A stretch of 53,123 nucleotides of DNA from DASXSB01 sp036506275 (GTDB taxonomy: Bacteria > Methylomirabilota > Methylomirabilia > Rokubacteriales > CSP1-6): the NCBI GenBank assembly GCA_036506275.1, contig DASXSB010000134.1, positions 1 to 53,123 on the forward strand, read 5' to 3'. The notes below the pieces were generated by a model. The model was not told the origin of the DNA and did no database searches. It saw only the letters and a program-made list of their open reading frames with translations. Shown here piece by piece: positions 33,891-42,521 of the stretch; the stretch's first letter is position 1; the number at the start of each line of letters is the position of its first letter. The position numbers were made by a program, and so were the translations under genes.

Positions 33891-36113
33891 GTGCGCCATC
33901 CTCTGGTGGCGGCCGTCTGCGACTTCGTGGAGACGGAGGTTCGGCCGGCTGCGGCCGCGCTCGAGCACGCCGACGAGTATCCCCACGCCCTCGTGGCCCG
34001 CATGCGTGGGCTCGGCCTCTTCGGCGCCCTCGTGCCTTCCGACTACGGCGGCCTCGGCCTCGACGTCACCACCTACGCGCAGGTCATCGAGGAGCTGTGC
34101 CGCGGCTTTATGTCGCTGGCGGGCGTGATCAACAGTCACACCATGGCCGCCCTCATCGTGCTCGAGGGTGGCACCGAGGCCCAGCGACGCGCGTGGCTGC
34201 CGCGATTCGCGCGCGGGGAGGCACGCGGCGGCCTCTGCCTCACGGAGCCGCACGCGGGATCGGACGTGCAAGCGATCCGGACCGTCGCCCGGCGGAGCGG
34301 CGACAGCTACGTGGTGAACGGCACCAAGATGTTCGTGACGAACGGACGCGAGGGCAACACGTTTGCGCTGCTCGCCGTCACCGATCCCGGCGCGGAGCCA
34401 CGTCACCGGGGGATGTCGTGCTTCGTCGTCGAGAAGGGCGATCCCGGGCTGCGCGTGGCCAAGAGCATCGCCAAGCTCGGCTACAAGGGCATCGACACCG
34501 CCGAGCTCGTCTTCGAGGACGTGGCGGTGCCCGCCGCCAACCTCGTGGGCGGCGTCGAGGGGCGCGGGTTCCGTCACGTCATGAACGCCCTCGAAACGGG
34601 ACGCATCAACATCGCCGCCCGCGCGGTGGGCGTGGGCCAGGCGGCGCTGGAAGAGGCGGTGGCCCGCGTCGCGGGAACGCCGGCGCCGCCGCCGCTCGTG
34701 GCCGACCTCGCCGTCAAGGTGAGCGCGGCGCGCTTCTTGACCTACTGGGCGGCGGCGATGAAGGACCACGGCGAGCGCTGCGATCTCGAGGCCGGCATGG
34801 CCAAGCTCTACGCGTCCGAAGCCGCCCACGAGGTGGCGGCGGGCGCGTTGCGCGTCGGCGGCGAGGCGGCGCTGCTCACTGTCTCCGCCGCGGAGCGGCA
34901 TTACCGGGACACGCCGCTGATGCTCATCGGCGAGGGCACCAACGAGATCCAACGCACGATCATCGCGCGTAGCCTCCTCCAGCGCGGGGCCGAGCGCGTG
35001 GGCGTGCTCGGCGGCGACAAGGAGCCGGAGGAGCGCCGAGCCCTGGTGCAGGCGCTGCGGCTTTTCACGGAAAAGGAAATCGTGCCGGCGGCCATGGACG
35101 GGGACCGCCGCGGCGCCTATCCCACCGATCTCGTGGCCAGGCTCGCCGAGATGGGCGCCCTCGGCGCCACCGTTCCCCAGGAGTTCGGCGGCCTCGGGCT
35201 CGATCTGGTGTCCTCCGCCATGATCGTGGAGGAGCTGGCGCGCGGCTGGACGGCGCTGACGGGCGTCGTCACCGCGCATCTCACCGCCGCCCACACGGTG
35301 GCGCGCTTCGGCACCGCGGATCAGCGCGCGAAGCTCTTGCCGGCGCTGACGCGGGGTGAATTGCTGGCGAGCCTCGTGCTCCACGGCGACCTGAGCGCGC
35401 GGCGCGATCGCGGCCAGTGGGTGCTCCGCGGCCGCGTGCCCCGCGTCGAGAACGCCCCCGCCGCCCGCGCGTTTCTCATGCTCGCGCGCCTCGACGCCCG
35501 CCGGCGCTCGTTCTTCCTCGTCAAGCGCGAGACGACCGGCCTCACCGTCGGTGCGCCCGTCCCCACCCTCGGCGCCCACGGTCTCCCCGTGGCGCCGGTG
35601 TCGCTCGACGGCGCCCGCGTGGCGCCTGCGTTTCTCATCGGCGGCGTCGAGGGCCACGGCGCCGCGCAGGCCGCGGTCACGGCGCAGGTGGCGCGCATCC
35701 ACGTCGCCGCCACCGCCATCGGCCTCGCGCAGGCGGCGCTCGAGGCCGCCCTCCGCTACTCCCAGCAGCGCACCACGTTCGGCAAGCCGATCTGCGAGCA
35801 CCAGGCGGTGCAGCTCATGCTCGCCGACATGGCGACGGCGATCGCCGCCTCCCGCGTGCTCACGCACGAGGCGGCGCGGCACGGCGAGTCCCCCGACGAT
35901 CCGCATCCGCGCATGGCGAAGATCCATGCCTCCGACGCCGCCGTCCGCGTCACGCTCGACGCGATGCGCATCCACGGCGGCTACGGCTACACGAGGGAAT
36001 TTCCCGTGGAGCGTTTTTACCGCGACGCGCCCCGGCTCGCGCTCGCCACGCCCGGCAACGACGCCGAGCGCGCCGAGCTCGCGCGCGGGATCGCCGAGCG
36101 GGCCTCCGCATGA
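33891..36113 (+). CDS. Tandem acyl-CoA dehydrogenase fusion with complementary halves
   Basis: A 740-aa protein made of two acyl-CoA dehydrogenase domains (about 1-385 and 386-740). The first half keeps the FAD/substrate strand CLTEPHAGSDVQ and the catalytic-Glu motif IGEGTNEIQRTII (Glu near 348), but lacks the RxxFG segment; the stretch after QAALEEAVARV is short and Pro-rich. The second half keeps QRTTFGKPICEHQAVQ (R627), which in homodimeric enzymes binds the FAD of the neighbouring subunit, but its TEP-GSD region is degraded (LHGDLSARRD) and the EGT motif is gone (LATPGND). This suggests one active site per chain, like the heteromeric ChsE4-ChsE5 type of mycobacteria. First gene of a coupled catabolic operon; GTG start. 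Confidence 0.9.
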   Translation: MRHPLVAAVCDFVETEVRPAAAALEHADEYPHALVARMRGLGLFGALVPSDYGGLGLDVTTYAQVIEELCRGFMSLAGVINSHTMAALIVLEGGTEAQRRAWLPRFARGEARGGLCLTEPHAGSDVQAIRTVARRSGDSYVVNGTKMFVTNGREGNTFALLAVTDPGAEPRHRGMSCFVVEKGDPGLRVAKSIAKLGYKGIDTAELVFEDVAVPAANLVGGVEGRGFRHVMNALETGRINIAARAVGVGQAALEEAVARVAGTPAPPPLVADLAVKVSAARFLTYWAAAMKDHGERCDLEAGMAKLYASEAAHEVAAGALRVGGEAALLTVSAAERHYRDTPLMLIGEGTNEIQRTIIARSLLQRGAERVGVLGGDKEPEERRALVQALRLFTEKEIVPAAMDGDRRGAYPTDLVARLAEMGALGATVPQEFGGLGLDLVSSAMIVEELARGWTALTGVVTAHLTAAHTVARFGTADQRAKLLPALTRGELLASLVLHGDLSARRDRGQWVLRGRVPRVENAPAARAFLMLARLDARRRSFFLVKRETTGLTVGAPVPTLGAHGLPVAPVSLDGARVAPAFLIGGVEGHGAAQAAVTAQVARIHVAATAIGLAQAALEAALRYSQQRTTFGKPICEHQAVQLMLADMATAIAASRVLTHEAARHGESPDDPHPRMAKIHASDAAVRVTLDAMRIHGGYGYTREFPVERFYRDAPRLALATPGNDAERAELARGIAERASA

Positions 36114-37759
36114 CCACGCGCGCCGCCCGCGCGGCGGCCTCGCTCTCCCTCGCCGTCCTCGTCGCCCTCACGGCGCGCGCGGCCGCCGACGGCGACGTCA
36201 AGGACGCGCTCTCGATCGCGCGCGAGAGCCTCACGCTGGCCGCCACCACCGCCACCGCGCTCCCGGAAGGGACGACAAGCGAGCAGCTCCTGGCGGAGGT
36301 GGCGCGCGCGCAGGCACAGGCCGGCGATGTTGCGGGCGCCCTCCGCACCGCCACCGGCATGCCGGAGGGATCCGCGAAGCGCGGCGCCCTCGCCACCGTG
36401 GCCGAAGCCCAGGCGGAAGCGGGTGACGTGGGGGCCGCGCTCGTGACGATCGGGATCGGCGCCAACGAGCGGGAGCGCGCGCGCCTCCTGACGCTGATCG
36501 CGCGCGGGCAGGCGCGCGGCGGCCACGCCGCCGACGCCGCCCGCACCGCGAGCGCCATCGTCGGCCCCCGCGAGCGCGCGGTGGCGCTCGGCGAAATCGC
36601 GAAGGCGCAGGCGGCGGGCGACGTCGATGCCGCCCTCGCCACCGCCGCCGGAATCTCGGAGCAGGCGGTCCGGAACAACGTCGTCCGCCAGATTGCGGAG
36701 ACGCAGGCGCGACGGCGCAATCGCACGGGCGCGCTGAAGGTCATCGACGCCACCAAGAGCGCGCCCGAGAAAGCCTTCACGCGCCGGGTGGTCGCCCGCG
36801 CTCTCGCCGAGGGCGGCGACGTGGCGACCGCGCTCCAGATCGTCACCACCATGCCGCCCGGCGCGGAGCGCAACGTGGCCCTCGGTCAGGTGGCCGGCGT
36901 CCAGGCGCGCGACGGCGACGCCGAAGGCGCCCTCCAGACGGCGCGCTCGATTCCGGATGCGGTGGAGCGGGCGAACGCGCTCGCGCGTATCGCGCGCCAC
37001 CGGCTGGGCGCGGGGGATCGCGCGCAGGCCACGCAACTCCTTCAAGAGGCGATCCGCGCCGCCGGACCGGACGCGCGGACGTCGAAGGAAGCGCTGCCCG
37101 GAATCGCGGTCGTGCAGGCGGAGCTCGGCGATCTCACCGCCGCCCTCGACACCGCTCGCCGCTATCCCGATCCCGCGCTCGCCGTGCTCGTTGTCCGTCA
37201 CGCCGCCGTCGCGCAGGCCCGCGGCGGCGACCTCGCCGAGGCGCATCGCATCGCCGCTCACTTCAACGATCGCGGAATCGACGGCATGCTCATGGCCGGT
37301 GTCGCCGTCGCCCTCACCGAGGCCGGCGATCTTGCGGGCGCTCTCCGCACGGTGATCGCGCTCGCGGACGCGGGCACGCGCGCGCGCACGCTGCTGGCGC
37401 TCGCGCAGGCGCTCGGCAGGCCGGGTCGCACGCCCGTGAGCCCCGCCAACGTCGCCGTCGCCGCCCCGATCGCCGCCGGTCTCGGAAGCCGCGCCGAGCG
37501 CGACGCGGCTCTGGTGGCGGTGGCGCGCGCCCAGGCCCTGGGCGGTGACGTCGCCGGCGCGCGGCAAACGGCGGCGGGGATCTTCGACGACGGCCAGCGG
37601 GCCGCCGCGCTCCGCGCGGTGGCGGCGGTGCAGGCGGCGGCGGGAGATGAGACGGCCGCCCTGGCGTGGGCGCGGGCGGAGACGATTCCCCTCGTGAAGG
37701 CGCAGTCGCTCGTCGGCGTCGCCGAGGGTATCCTTCAGCGGAGGGGATCCGGGGACTGA
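36110..37759 (+). CDS. Exported alpha-helical repeat protein in the acyl-CoA operon
   Basis: A 549-aa protein with signal peptide (residues 1-24, ending ARAAADG) followed by about a dozen degenerate repeats of some 33-35 residues with the consensus A-x-AQAxAGDxxxALxTAxxI..R-xALxxIA. The pattern is a TPR- or SEL1-like helical solenoid. No catalytic motif. The ATG overlaps the dehydrogenase stop (ATGA) and its own stop overlaps the MaoC start (TGATG), so it is embedded in a cytoplasmic catabolic operon although it looks exported. Role unknown; a scaffold or binding protein is a guess. Confidence 0.8.
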   Translation: MTTRAARAAASLSLAVLVALTARAAADGDVKDALSIARESLTLAATTATALPEGTTSEQLLAEVARAQAQAGDVAGALRTATGMPEGSAKRGALATVAEAQAEAGDVGAALVTIGIGANERERARLLTLIARGQARGGHAADAARTASAIVGPRERAVALGEIAKAQAAGDVDAALATAAGISEQAVRNNVVRQIAETQARRRNRTGALKVIDATKSAPEKAFTRRVVARALAEGGDVATALQIVTTMPPGAERNVALGQVAGVQARDGDAEGALQTARSIPDAVERANALARIARHRLGAGDRAQATQLLQEAIRAAGPDARTSKEALPGIAVVQAELGDLTAALDTARRYPDPALAVLVVRHAAVAQARGGDLAEAHRIAAHFNDRGIDGMLMAGVAVALTEAGDLAGALRTVIALADAGTRARTLLALAQALGRPGRTPVSPANVAVAAPIAAGLGSRAERDAALVAVARAQALGGDVAGARQTAAGIFDDGQRAAALRAVAAVQAAAGDETAALAWARAETIPLVKAQSLVGVAEGILQRRGSGD

Positions 37760-38256
37760 TGGGGTACGGCCGCTACTACGAGGAGTTCACGGTGGGCGAG
37801 GTCATCGAGCACTGGCCGGGGCGCACCGTGACCGAGGCCGACAACACCTGGTTCGCGCTCCTCACCATGAACCAGCATCCCCTTCACAGCGACGCCCACT
37901 ACGCCGAAACCCACACCCAGCACAAGCAGCGCGTGGTGCTGGGGCCGCTCGTCTTCTCCCTCGGCATCGGCATGAGCGTGGCCGACATCTCCGGCCGCGC
38001 CATCGCCAACCTCGAGATCGAGAAGATCACCCACGACCGTCCCACGTTCAACGGCGATACCCTCTACGCGCAGAGCGTCGTGCTCGACAAGCGGGAGTCG
38101 CGCCAGGGCGACCGCGGCATCGTCCACGTGGAGACGACGGCCGTCAATCAGCGGGGCGAGCGCGTGCTCACGTTCCGCCGAAAAGTTCTCGTCCCGAAGA
38201 AGAACCACGCCACGCTGGGCGAAGGTCGGAGCCACCGCCCACCCGCGCGCGACTAG
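37759..38256 (+). CDS. MaoC-family hydratase, mesaconyl-CoA/beta-methylmalyl-CoA dehydratase-like
   Basis: A 165-aa hotdog protein beginning MGYGRYYEEFTVGEVIEHWPGRTVTEADN, with catalytic-site sequence LTMNQHPLHSDAHYA (Asn/Asp-His) and GPLVFSLGIGMSVADISG. Such proteins hydrate branched or C4-C5 enoyl-CoAs. With the preceding dehydrogenase and following CaiB-type CoA-transferase it fits a pathway that activates, desaturates and hydrates an acyl-CoA. The start overlaps the previous stop. Confidence 0.88.
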   Translation: MGYGRYYEEFTVGEVIEHWPGRTVTEADNTWFALLTMNQHPLHSDAHYAETHTQHKQRVVLGPLVFSLGIGMSVADISGRAIANLEIEKITHDRPTFNGDTLYAQSVVLDKRESRQGDRGIVHVETTAVNQRGERVLTFRRKVLVPKKNHATLGEGRSHRPPARD

Positions 38257-38258
38257 CC

Positions 38259-39491
38259 GTGGCGACGCCGCCGCTGGCCGGGCTGCGCGTGCTCGCCGTC
38301 TCCCAGTTCGGCGCGGGGCCGTTCGGCACCACCGTGCTCGCCGATCTCGGCGCGGACGTGATCAAGATCGAGGACCCCGGCGTGGGCGGCGACGTCGCGC
38401 GTTACGTTCCGCCCTACACGACGGACGGCGACTCTCTCTACTTCCAGTCCTTCAACCGCGGCAAGAAGTCGGTCACGCTGGACCTGCGCCATCCCGAAGG
38501 GCAGCGCGTGCTGCGCGATCTCGCCGCCGTCTCCCACGCCGTCTACAACAATCTGCGCGGCGATCAGCCCGGCAAGCTCGGCCTCACGTACGAGGCGCTG
38601 CGCGCGGTGAATCCGGCCATCGTGTGCTGCTCGCTCTCCGGCTTCGGCGCCACCGGCCCGCGGGCGGCGGAGCCCGGCTACGACTACCTGATCCAGGGCT
38701 ACGCGGGCTACATGGCCATCACGGGCGAGCCCGGCGGCCCGCCCGGCAAGTGCGGCGTGTCCGTCATCGATTTCGCGGGCGGCTACGCCTCCATGCTGGG
38801 ACTCATGGTGGGACTGTGGGACGCGCAGCGCACGGGGGTGGGGCGCGACGTCGACGTGTCGCTGATGGACACGGCGGTGAGCATGCTCTCGTACTTCGCG
38901 ACGTGGACGCTCAACCGCGACTGGGACCCCGAGCGCGTGGCCGACTCCGGCCACCAGACGCTGGTGCCGTCGCAGAACTTCCGCACGCGCGACGGCTGGA
39001 TCGTGGTCTTCTGCGCCAAGGAGAAGTTCTGGCGCAATCTCGTCGACGCCATGGAGCTGCCGCACCTCGCCGCCGATCCCCGCTTCCGCACATTTCCCGA
39101 CCGCCTCGCCCACAAGGCGCCGCTCGTCGAGATCCTCGCCGTGCGATTCCGCGCCCTCGGCACCGCGGAGTGGCTGGCGCGCCTGCGGGGCCGCGTCCCC
39201 TGCGCGCCCGTGAACTCGGTGCGGGAGGCGCTCGACGACGAGCAGGTGCGCGCGCGCGACATGATCGTCGAGGTGAAGCATCCGGTCTTCGGCACCGTCC
39301 GTGAAGTCGGCTCGCCCATCAAGACGTCGGGCGCCATCACGCATCCCGCGCCCGCGCCGCGGCTCGGGCAGCACACCGATGAGATCCTGCGCGAAATCCT
39401 CGGCTATGCACCGGACCGCATCGCCGGCCTCCGTGCTTCCGGCGCCCTCGGTCGGGACGCGGACGAGGCGAGCGACCGAGGCCCGGCGTGA
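38259..39491 (+). CDS. CaiB/BaiF family CoA-transferase (class III)
   Basis: A 410-aa CoA-transferase: PLAGLRVLAVSQFGAGPFGTTVLADLGADVIKIEDPGVGGD at the N-terminus, RGKKSVTLDLRHPEGQRV, and the catalytic Asp in SLMDTAVSML (about residue 204). It moves CoA between carboxylic acids, here probably to activate the substrate of the MaoC/dehydrogenase pair. GTG start at 38259, two bases after the MaoC stop; the stop overlaps the clpS-like start (GTGA). Confidence 0.9.
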   Translation: MATPPLAGLRVLAVSQFGAGPFGTTVLADLGADVIKIEDPGVGGDVARYVPPYTTDGDSLYFQSFNRGKKSVTLDLRHPEGQRVLRDLAAVSHAVYNNLRGDQPGKLGLTYEALRAVNPAIVCCSLSGFGATGPRAAEPGYDYLIQGYAGYMAITGEPGGPPGKCGVSVIDFAGGYASMLGLMVGLWDAQRTGVGRDVDVSLMDTAVSMLSYFATWTLNRDWDPERVADSGHQTLVPSQNFRTRDGWIVVFCAKEKFWRNLVDAMELPHLAADPRFRTFPDRLAHKAPLVEILAVRFRALGTAEWLARLRGRVPCAPVNSVREALDDEQVRARDMIVEVKHPVFGTVREVGSPIKTSGAITHPAPAPRLGQHTDEILREILGYAPDRIAGLRASGALGRDADEASDRGPA

Positions 39492-39775
39492 GCGAGCAGG
39501 TCGTTCCCCAGAGCGAGGTGGAGGACGTCACCGGCACCGCGGTGGCGCCGCCATGGATGACCATCCTCCACAACTGCGACTGTCACACGTTCGAGCAGGT
39601 CGTGAAGCAGCTCCAGAAGGCGATCGCGTGCACGGAGGCGGAGGGCTGGGAGATCGCGTGGCAGGTCCACAACACGGGCAAGGCGGTCGTGCGCGTCGGT
39701 CCTGAGCCCGAGTGCGTCCGCGTCGGCAACATCCTGGCCGCCATCGGCCTCGTCGTCACCGTCGTCCAGTCCTGA
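39488..39775 (+). CDS. clpS: Divergent ClpS-like adaptor
   Basis: A 95-aa protein resembling the Clp protease adaptor ClpS: WMTILHNCDCHTFEQVVKQLQKAI corresponds to the LxNDDYT..EFVVEVL region and WQVHNTGKAVVRVG to the VHxxG region with the conserved His. The N-end-rule pocket is altered: NDDYT reads NCDCHT, so one pocket acidic residue is replaced by Cys. It has two nearby cysteines (C30, C32 approximately). Encoded at the end of the acyl-CoA operon rather than beside clpA. ClpS function is likely but degron specificity may differ. Confidence 0.75.
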   Translation: MSEQVVPQSEVEDVTGTAVAPPWMTILHNCDCHTFEQVVKQLQKAIACTEAEGWEIAWQVHNTGKAVVRVGPEPECVRVGNILAAIGLVVTVVQS

Positions 39776-39843
39776 CCGAGTCGCGCCCGGAGCCGCGCCG
39801 ATCACGCCGCGCGTGAGGCCGCGGCGGCCGCCCCCGGCCGGCG

Positions 39844-40848
39844 TCAGCTCGGCGACCCCGCTCCCATCGCGCGTGGACCGCCCACCCCCGACACGCCGAC
39901 GGCGCGCGTCGCGGGCATGATATCGATCGTGGGATAGCCACGATCACGCCAGCCGTAGAGACCTCCCAGGAGAGGTCGTACGCGCTCGATGCCGCGCCGT
40001 CGGAGGAGGAGCGCCACCCGGGCGCTCGAGGCCTCGTTCGGTCACGTGCAATAGAGGACGATGTCCCGCCCGCGTGGGATCTCCTGATGGCGGCGCTCCA
40101 GTTCCTCCGTCGTCAGGTGGAGGGCGCCGGGGATGATGATGGGGTCGGCGTCGAACTCCGACTGGTGGCGGACGTCGACCACCATCGTGTCCTCGCCGGC
40201 GTCGAACTTGGCCTTCAGCTCCTCCGGCGTGATCCTCGCGATGCGGATGCGGCGGAGGAATCGCTGGCGAGAGACGTACTTCGACGCCACGTAGCCGACG
40301 AATCCGGCGACGAGGACCACCACCGCCCACCCGCCGAGACGGGAGATATAGTCCACGATCATCTCGAGCTGCGCGCTGAAGACCCAGCCGATGGCGATGA
40401 AGGTGCCGGACCAGATCAGGCCGCCGAGACCGGTGAACACGAGGAAGCGGATGACCGGCATGCGCACGATCCCCGCCAGCGGCGGCGCCGCCGTGCTGAA
40501 GCCCGGAATGAACTTGGCGATGATCAGCGCGCGCGGGCCGTGGATGCTGAAGGCGTCGTGCGTCTTCCGCACGCAGGAGTCGGGCTCGAGGGAGATGCGG
40601 CAGAGCCAGCCGAGGACGCGGCCGCCCACGACGCGGCCGAGCCAGTACCAGACGGTGTCGCCGATGAGCGAGGCGATTCCCGCCAGCGCGAGGAGGAGCG
40701 CGAAGCTGAGGCGGCCGCTGCCGGCGAGGGCGCCGGAGGCCATCAGCACGGGGATGGCGGGGAGGGGGACGCCGATCTGCTCGAGGAGGACCCACGCGAA
40801 GACGACGATGTAGCCGTATCGGATGAGAACGTCGAAGGCGCCATCCAT
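39844..40848 (-). CDS. DedA membrane protein fused to a selenocysteine rhodanese domain (Sec269)
   Basis: A 334-aa protein read through an in-frame UGA at 40042-40044. Residues 1-200 are a DedA-family membrane domain (LLEQIGVPLPAIPVLMASGALAG, GDTVWYWLGRVVGGRVLG, AKFIPGFSTAAPPLAGIVRM), followed by a rhodanese domain (MVVDVRHQSEFDADPIIIPGALHL). The UGA falls in the active-site loop: IVLYCT-Sec-PNEASSARVALLLRRRG, then VRPLLGGLYGWRDRGYPT, the expected rhodanese C-terminus, to a normal UGA stop at 39844. Homologues of this fusion, as I recall them, have Cys at this site (CxCPNE). A SECIS-like hairpin follows. Reading UGA as stop would delete the last third of the rhodanese domain. Likely a membrane persulfide or selenium/sulfur-relay protein; function is inference. 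Confidence 0.88.
40009..40027 (-). promoter_or_regulatory. Candidate bacterial SECIS element in the DedA-rhodanese gene
   Basis: GAGCGCC pairs perfectly with GGCGCUC (7 bp) around loop CGGGU. The loop starts 22 nt after the UGA and has G as second base, the same spacing as in selD (22) and the UGSC gene (20). Confidence 0.7.
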
Positions 40849-40907
40849 GGTTGTCCCTTAGGACGCGGAACCGGCGTCGAGAGATGCGCCGGCGCCGCGC
40901 GCGAGAG

Positions 40908-42455
40908 TTACATCACGGGACCGATGATCCAGGGCGCGAACTCTTCCTCCCCTACTCCGCTCAGCTCGCTCTTCGACTTCTTTCCGGACGCCACCGCCAC
41001 GATCTCGTCGAAGATCTGTCGCCCCACCACCGGCAGGGGCGTGCCTTCGAGGATCACACCGCAGTTGATGTCCATGTCCTCTTCCAGGTGGCGGTACATG
41101 AGCGAGTTGGTGGCGAGCTTGATGGATGGCACCGGCTTGCATCCGAACACCGAGCCACGACCGGTCGTGAAGCAGATGATGTTGCAGCCGCCCGCCACCA
41201 GCCCCGTGATGGAGACGGGATCGTGGCCGGGCGTGTCCATGAACACGAAGCCGCGGGTGGTGATGGGCTCCCCGTAGAGGAAGACGTCCATCATCGGCGT
41301 CGTGCCGCCCTTGGTGACGCCGCCCAGCGATTTCTCGAAGACGGTGGTGATGCCGCCCGCCTTGTTGCCGGGGGCGGGGTTGTTGTCCATGGCCTCGATG
41401 CCGCGACAGTACCACTCCCACCACTTGTAGCGATCGAGCAGCTTCTTGGCCACGCCCTCATTGATGGCGCGCCGGATGAGGAGATGCTCGGCGCCGTAGA
41501 TCTCCGGCGTCTCCGCGAGCACGCCGGTGCCGCCGTACCGCACCAGCTCGTCCACCGCCCACCCGAGAGCGGGATTGGCGGTCATGCCGGAGTTGGCATC
41601 GGAGCCGCCGCAGTTGGTGGCGAGCACCAGCTCGGACACGGGCTGTCGCGTGCGGCGCACGTCGTTCGCCTGCGGCAAGAGCTTGGCGACTTCGGCGGTC
41701 GCCCGCTCCACCGTCTTCCTGATCCCGCCCGCCTCCTGGATGTTGACCACGAAGGGCTTGCGCTCGGGATGGCCAGGGGCCGCCATGCGCTGGCGCTCGA
41801 CGAGGACGGCCGCCTGGTTCACCTCACACCCGAGACCGACGAGGATGTAGGCGGCCACGTTCGGGTGCTTGGCGTAGCCGGCGAGCACGCGCTGGAGCGC
41901 CAGGTGATCCTCGCCGAAGAGCTTGGTGCCGCACCCCGACTTGTGGGTGACGGCGAGCACGCCGTCGATGTTGGGATAGTTGCGGGTCACGTCGCGGAAG
42001 CGGTCCTTCACGAACTGGCTCACACTGGCCGAGCAGTTGACGCCGGAGATGATCGCGACGTAGTTGCGCGTGCCCACCCGCCCGTCGTCGCGCTGGTAGC
42101 CGTCGAAGTACCGCATGGCGTCGGCGGGATGGAAGTCGACGGGCTTCACGTCCACGCCGACCTCGTAGCGATCGGCGGCGAGCTCGCCGATGCCGAGGTT
42201 GTGCGTGTGCACGTGGTCGCCGACGGCGATGTCGGCCGTCGCGAAGCCGATGACCTGTCCGTACCGGCGCACGACGCTGCCGGCGGCGACGGCGTGGCGC
42301 GCCACCTTGTGGCCGGGCCTGATGTCGGCGCGCACCTCGATGCGGTGGGCGCCGTCCTCGAGGACGGTGCCGGCGGGTAGCTCCGCCTTGGCCACCGCCA
42401 CGTCGTCCTCGGGCCGCAACACGATCGCCTTCTCGCTCAGCGCGTACGTCGCCAT
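40908..42455 (-). CDS. UxaA/GarD-family sugar-acid dehydratase
   Basis: A 515-aa altronate/galactarate dehydratase-family protein in one chain: an N-terminal SAF-like domain (residues 1-95, with GDHVHTHNLG) and a catalytic domain with FDGYQRDDGRVGTRNYVAII, NCSASVSQFV, THKSGCGTKLFGEDH, LGCEVNQA, NCGGSDANSGMTANPALG and TTGRGSVFGC. Several conserved cysteines and histidines could hold iron or a cluster. The enzyme dehydrates hexarates or hexonates. No other hexuronate gene is adjacent, so the exact substrate is open. Confidence 0.88.
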   Translation of the reverse strand: MATYALSEKAIVLRPEDDVAVAKAELPAGTVLEDGAHRIEVRADIRPGHKVARHAVAAGSVVRRYGQVIGFATADIAVGDHVHTHNLGIGELAADRYEVGVDVKPVDFHPADAMRYFDGYQRDDGRVGTRNYVAIISGVNCSASVSQFVKDRFRDVTRNYPNIDGVLAVTHKSGCGTKLFGEDHLALQRVLAGYAKHPNVAAYILVGLGCEVNQAAVLVERQRMAAPGHPERKPFVVNIQEAGGIRKTVERATAEVAKLLPQANDVRRTRQPVSELVLATNCGGSDANSGMTANPALGWAVDELVRYGGTGVLAETPEIYGAEHLLIRRAINEGVAKKLLDRYKWWEWYCRGIEAMDNNPAPGNKAGGITTVFEKSLGGVTKGGTTPMMDVFLYGEPITTRGFVFMDTPGHDPVSITGLVAGGCNIICFTTGRGSVFGCKPVPSIKLATNSLMYRHLEEDMDINCGVILEGTPLPVVGRQIFDEIVAVASGKKSKSELSGVGEEEFAPWIIGPVM

Positions 42456-42506
42456 GCCTTCCTCGTCCTCGTCACGGCCGGGCGCGGCCGCTCGGAAATG
42501 GCACTC

Positions 42507-42515
42507 ACTATAGCA
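42507..42515 (-). promoter_or_regulatory. Extended -10 promoter element for the UxaA-type gene
   Basis: TGCTATAGT on the minus strand (TATAGT at 42507-42512), 51 bases before the ATG, just after the CDF gene stop. No good -35 at the right distance. It suggests the dehydratase has its own promoter. Confidence 0.45.
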
Positions 42516-42521
42516 ACCCTC

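Noticed and set aside
32142..35975. Minus-strand open frame extending about 1280 codons upstream of the EEP hydrolase
   Set aside because: Only the last 253 codons show a fold. The upstream part lies across the phosphodiesterase gene in another frame and antisense to the dehydrogenase.
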